Below, in pieces: positions 63,422-64,000 of a stretch of 64,000 bases of DNA. A program made the position numbers and the translations under genes. This DNA comes from Streptomyces kanamyceticus (GTDB taxonomy: Bacteria; Actinomycetota; Actinomycetes; Streptomycetales; Streptomycetaceae). The notes under the pieces were generated by a model. That model was not told the DNA's origin, made no database searches, and saw only the letters and a list, made by a program, of their open reading frames with translations. The stretch spans positions 1,798,001 through 1,862,000 of the forward strand of contig NZ_CP023699.1 of assembly GCF_008704495.1 (NCBI RefSeq), written 5' to 3'. Within the stretch, counting starts at the first letter, position 1. Each line of letters begins with the position of its first letter.

Positions 63422-64000
63422 TCGCCAACCGGGGCGAGATCGCGCTGCGCGTCGCGCGCACCTGCCGGGAGCTGGGCATCGCGGTGGTCGCCGTGCACTC
63501 CACGGAGGACACCGGGAGCGCCGTCGTACGCATGGCCGACGAGTCCGTGTGCATCGGCCCGGCGCCCGCCAGGCACAGCTACCTGCGGATGAACAACATC
63601 GTCGAGGCCGCGCTGCGCACCGGCGCCGACGCGGTCCACCCCGGCTACGGACTCCTCTCCGAGGACCGGGACTTCGCGGAGGTCTGCGCGAAGAACGGCC
63701 TCGCCTTCGTGGGCCCGCCCGCGGCCGTCATCGAGCGGCTCGGCGACAAGCCCGCGGGCCGCGCCCTGATGGGCCGCGTCGGCGTGCCGCTGCCGCCCGG
63801 CAGCGAGCGGCCCCCGCACGACGAGGCGGACGCTCTCGCGCTCGCCACCGCCGTCGGCTACCCCGTGCTCGTCAAGGCCGCGGCGGGCGGCGGCGGGCGC
63901 GGCATCCGTACGGCGCAGGACGCCGCGGGACTGCGCGACGCGTTCCGCGAGGCCCGCGCCGAGGCCCAGCAGCTCTTCGGCGACGGCCGGGTCTATCTGG
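63403..64000 (+). CDS. accC: biotin carboxylase (AccC), partial at right edge
   Basis: First 199 residues visible: [36 protein letters not shown], and the ATP-grasp loop [15 protein letters not shown]. It carboxylates the biotin on the carrier encoded at 58855 using ATP and bicarbonate. GTG at 63403 with GGGGAGG upstream. Overlaps the carboxyltransferase end by 19 bp in another frame, so translation is coupled. Continues past the window. Confidence 0.93.
   Translation, partial: MFRKVLIANRGEIALRVARTCRELGIAVVAVHSTEDTGSAVVRMADESVCIGPAPARHSYLRMNNIVEAALRTGADAVHPGYGLLSEDRDFAEVCAKNGLAFVGPPAAVIERLGDKPAGRALMGRVGVPLPPGSERPPHDEADALALATAVGYPVLVKAAAGGGGRGIRTAQDAAGLRDAFREARAEAQQLFGDGRVYL

Overview
The window is high-GC actinobacterial DNA and almost certainly a Streptomyces chromosome. 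Coding regions have strong third-position GC, genes overlap by ATGA/GTGA, GTG starts are common, and core genes such as gluABCD, the reductive pyrimidine operon and a divergent XRE/methionine aminopeptidase pair are present. It holds two different specialised-metabolite gene clusters separated by about 25 kb of ordinary chromosomal genes. Both clusters run off a window edge.

Region 1 (1-26137) is an unusual hybrid cluster. The minus-strand half carries, in transcription order: an acyl carrier protein (ACP), an adenylate-forming ligase, a ketosynthase, 4-hydroxymandelate synthase, a PhyH dioxygenase, prephenate dehydrogenase, a CreE-type flavoenzyme (aspartate to nitrosuccinate), a CreD-type lyase (nitrosuccinate to fumarate plus nitrite), an alpha/beta hydrolase, an MFS exporter, an acyl-ACP desaturase and the start of an NRPS (C-A, cut by the left edge). 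A second ligase and 4-hydroxymandelate oxidase lie next to it. The plus-strand half carries an Sfp-type PPTase, a TetR regulator, an esterase, an HpgT-type aminotransferase, a TIGR03086 protein, a second ACP, a second diiron protein, an AcpS-type PPTase, a hotdog thioesterase and a fatty acyl-AMP ligase. Together these encode a complete 4-hydroxyphenylglycine (Hpg) pathway (Pdh, HmaS, Hmo, HpgT), a complete nitrous-acid pathway (CreE, CreD), and two sets of acyl-activation genes. I infer an Hpg-containing, lipid-modified peptide or amide with a nitrite-derived nitrogen group (N-N, diazo or similar). I cannot match it to a known product. Three promoters share the element ACTAAACGnnCGGnCGT placed next to the -10 hexamer, with a fourth core copy before the tetR gene, so a single TetR regulon is likely.

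Region 2 (26138-50979) is the conserved chromosome: a reductive pyrimidine degradation operon (hydantoinase, aminotransferase, beta-ureidopropionase); a long acidic hypothetical protein; XRE regulator and methionine aminopeptidase; an IS200/IS605-type TnpB with a probable omega-RNA; gamma-glutamyltransferase; an L,D-transpeptidase lipoprotein; a secreted S15-type peptidase; the gluABCD transporter; PRC-barrel proteins; an FMN glutamate-synthase-like protein; and an ABC transporter divergent from a NarL-type two-component system. A perfect 14-bp hairpin (50983-51020) ends this region.

Region 3 (51034-64000) is a type II polyketide cluster. It has two O-methyltransferases, a flavin-dependent halogenase, two ABM-family monooxygenases, a cupin cyclase, KS-alpha, KS-beta, ACP and an aromatase/cyclase. 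It also has its own acetyl-CoA carboxylase (biotin carboxyl carrier, fused carboxyltransferase, biotin carboxylase cut by the right edge) and a soluble histidine kinase with its response regulator. The predicted product is a chlorinated or otherwise oxidised, O-methylated polycyclic aromatic polyketide.
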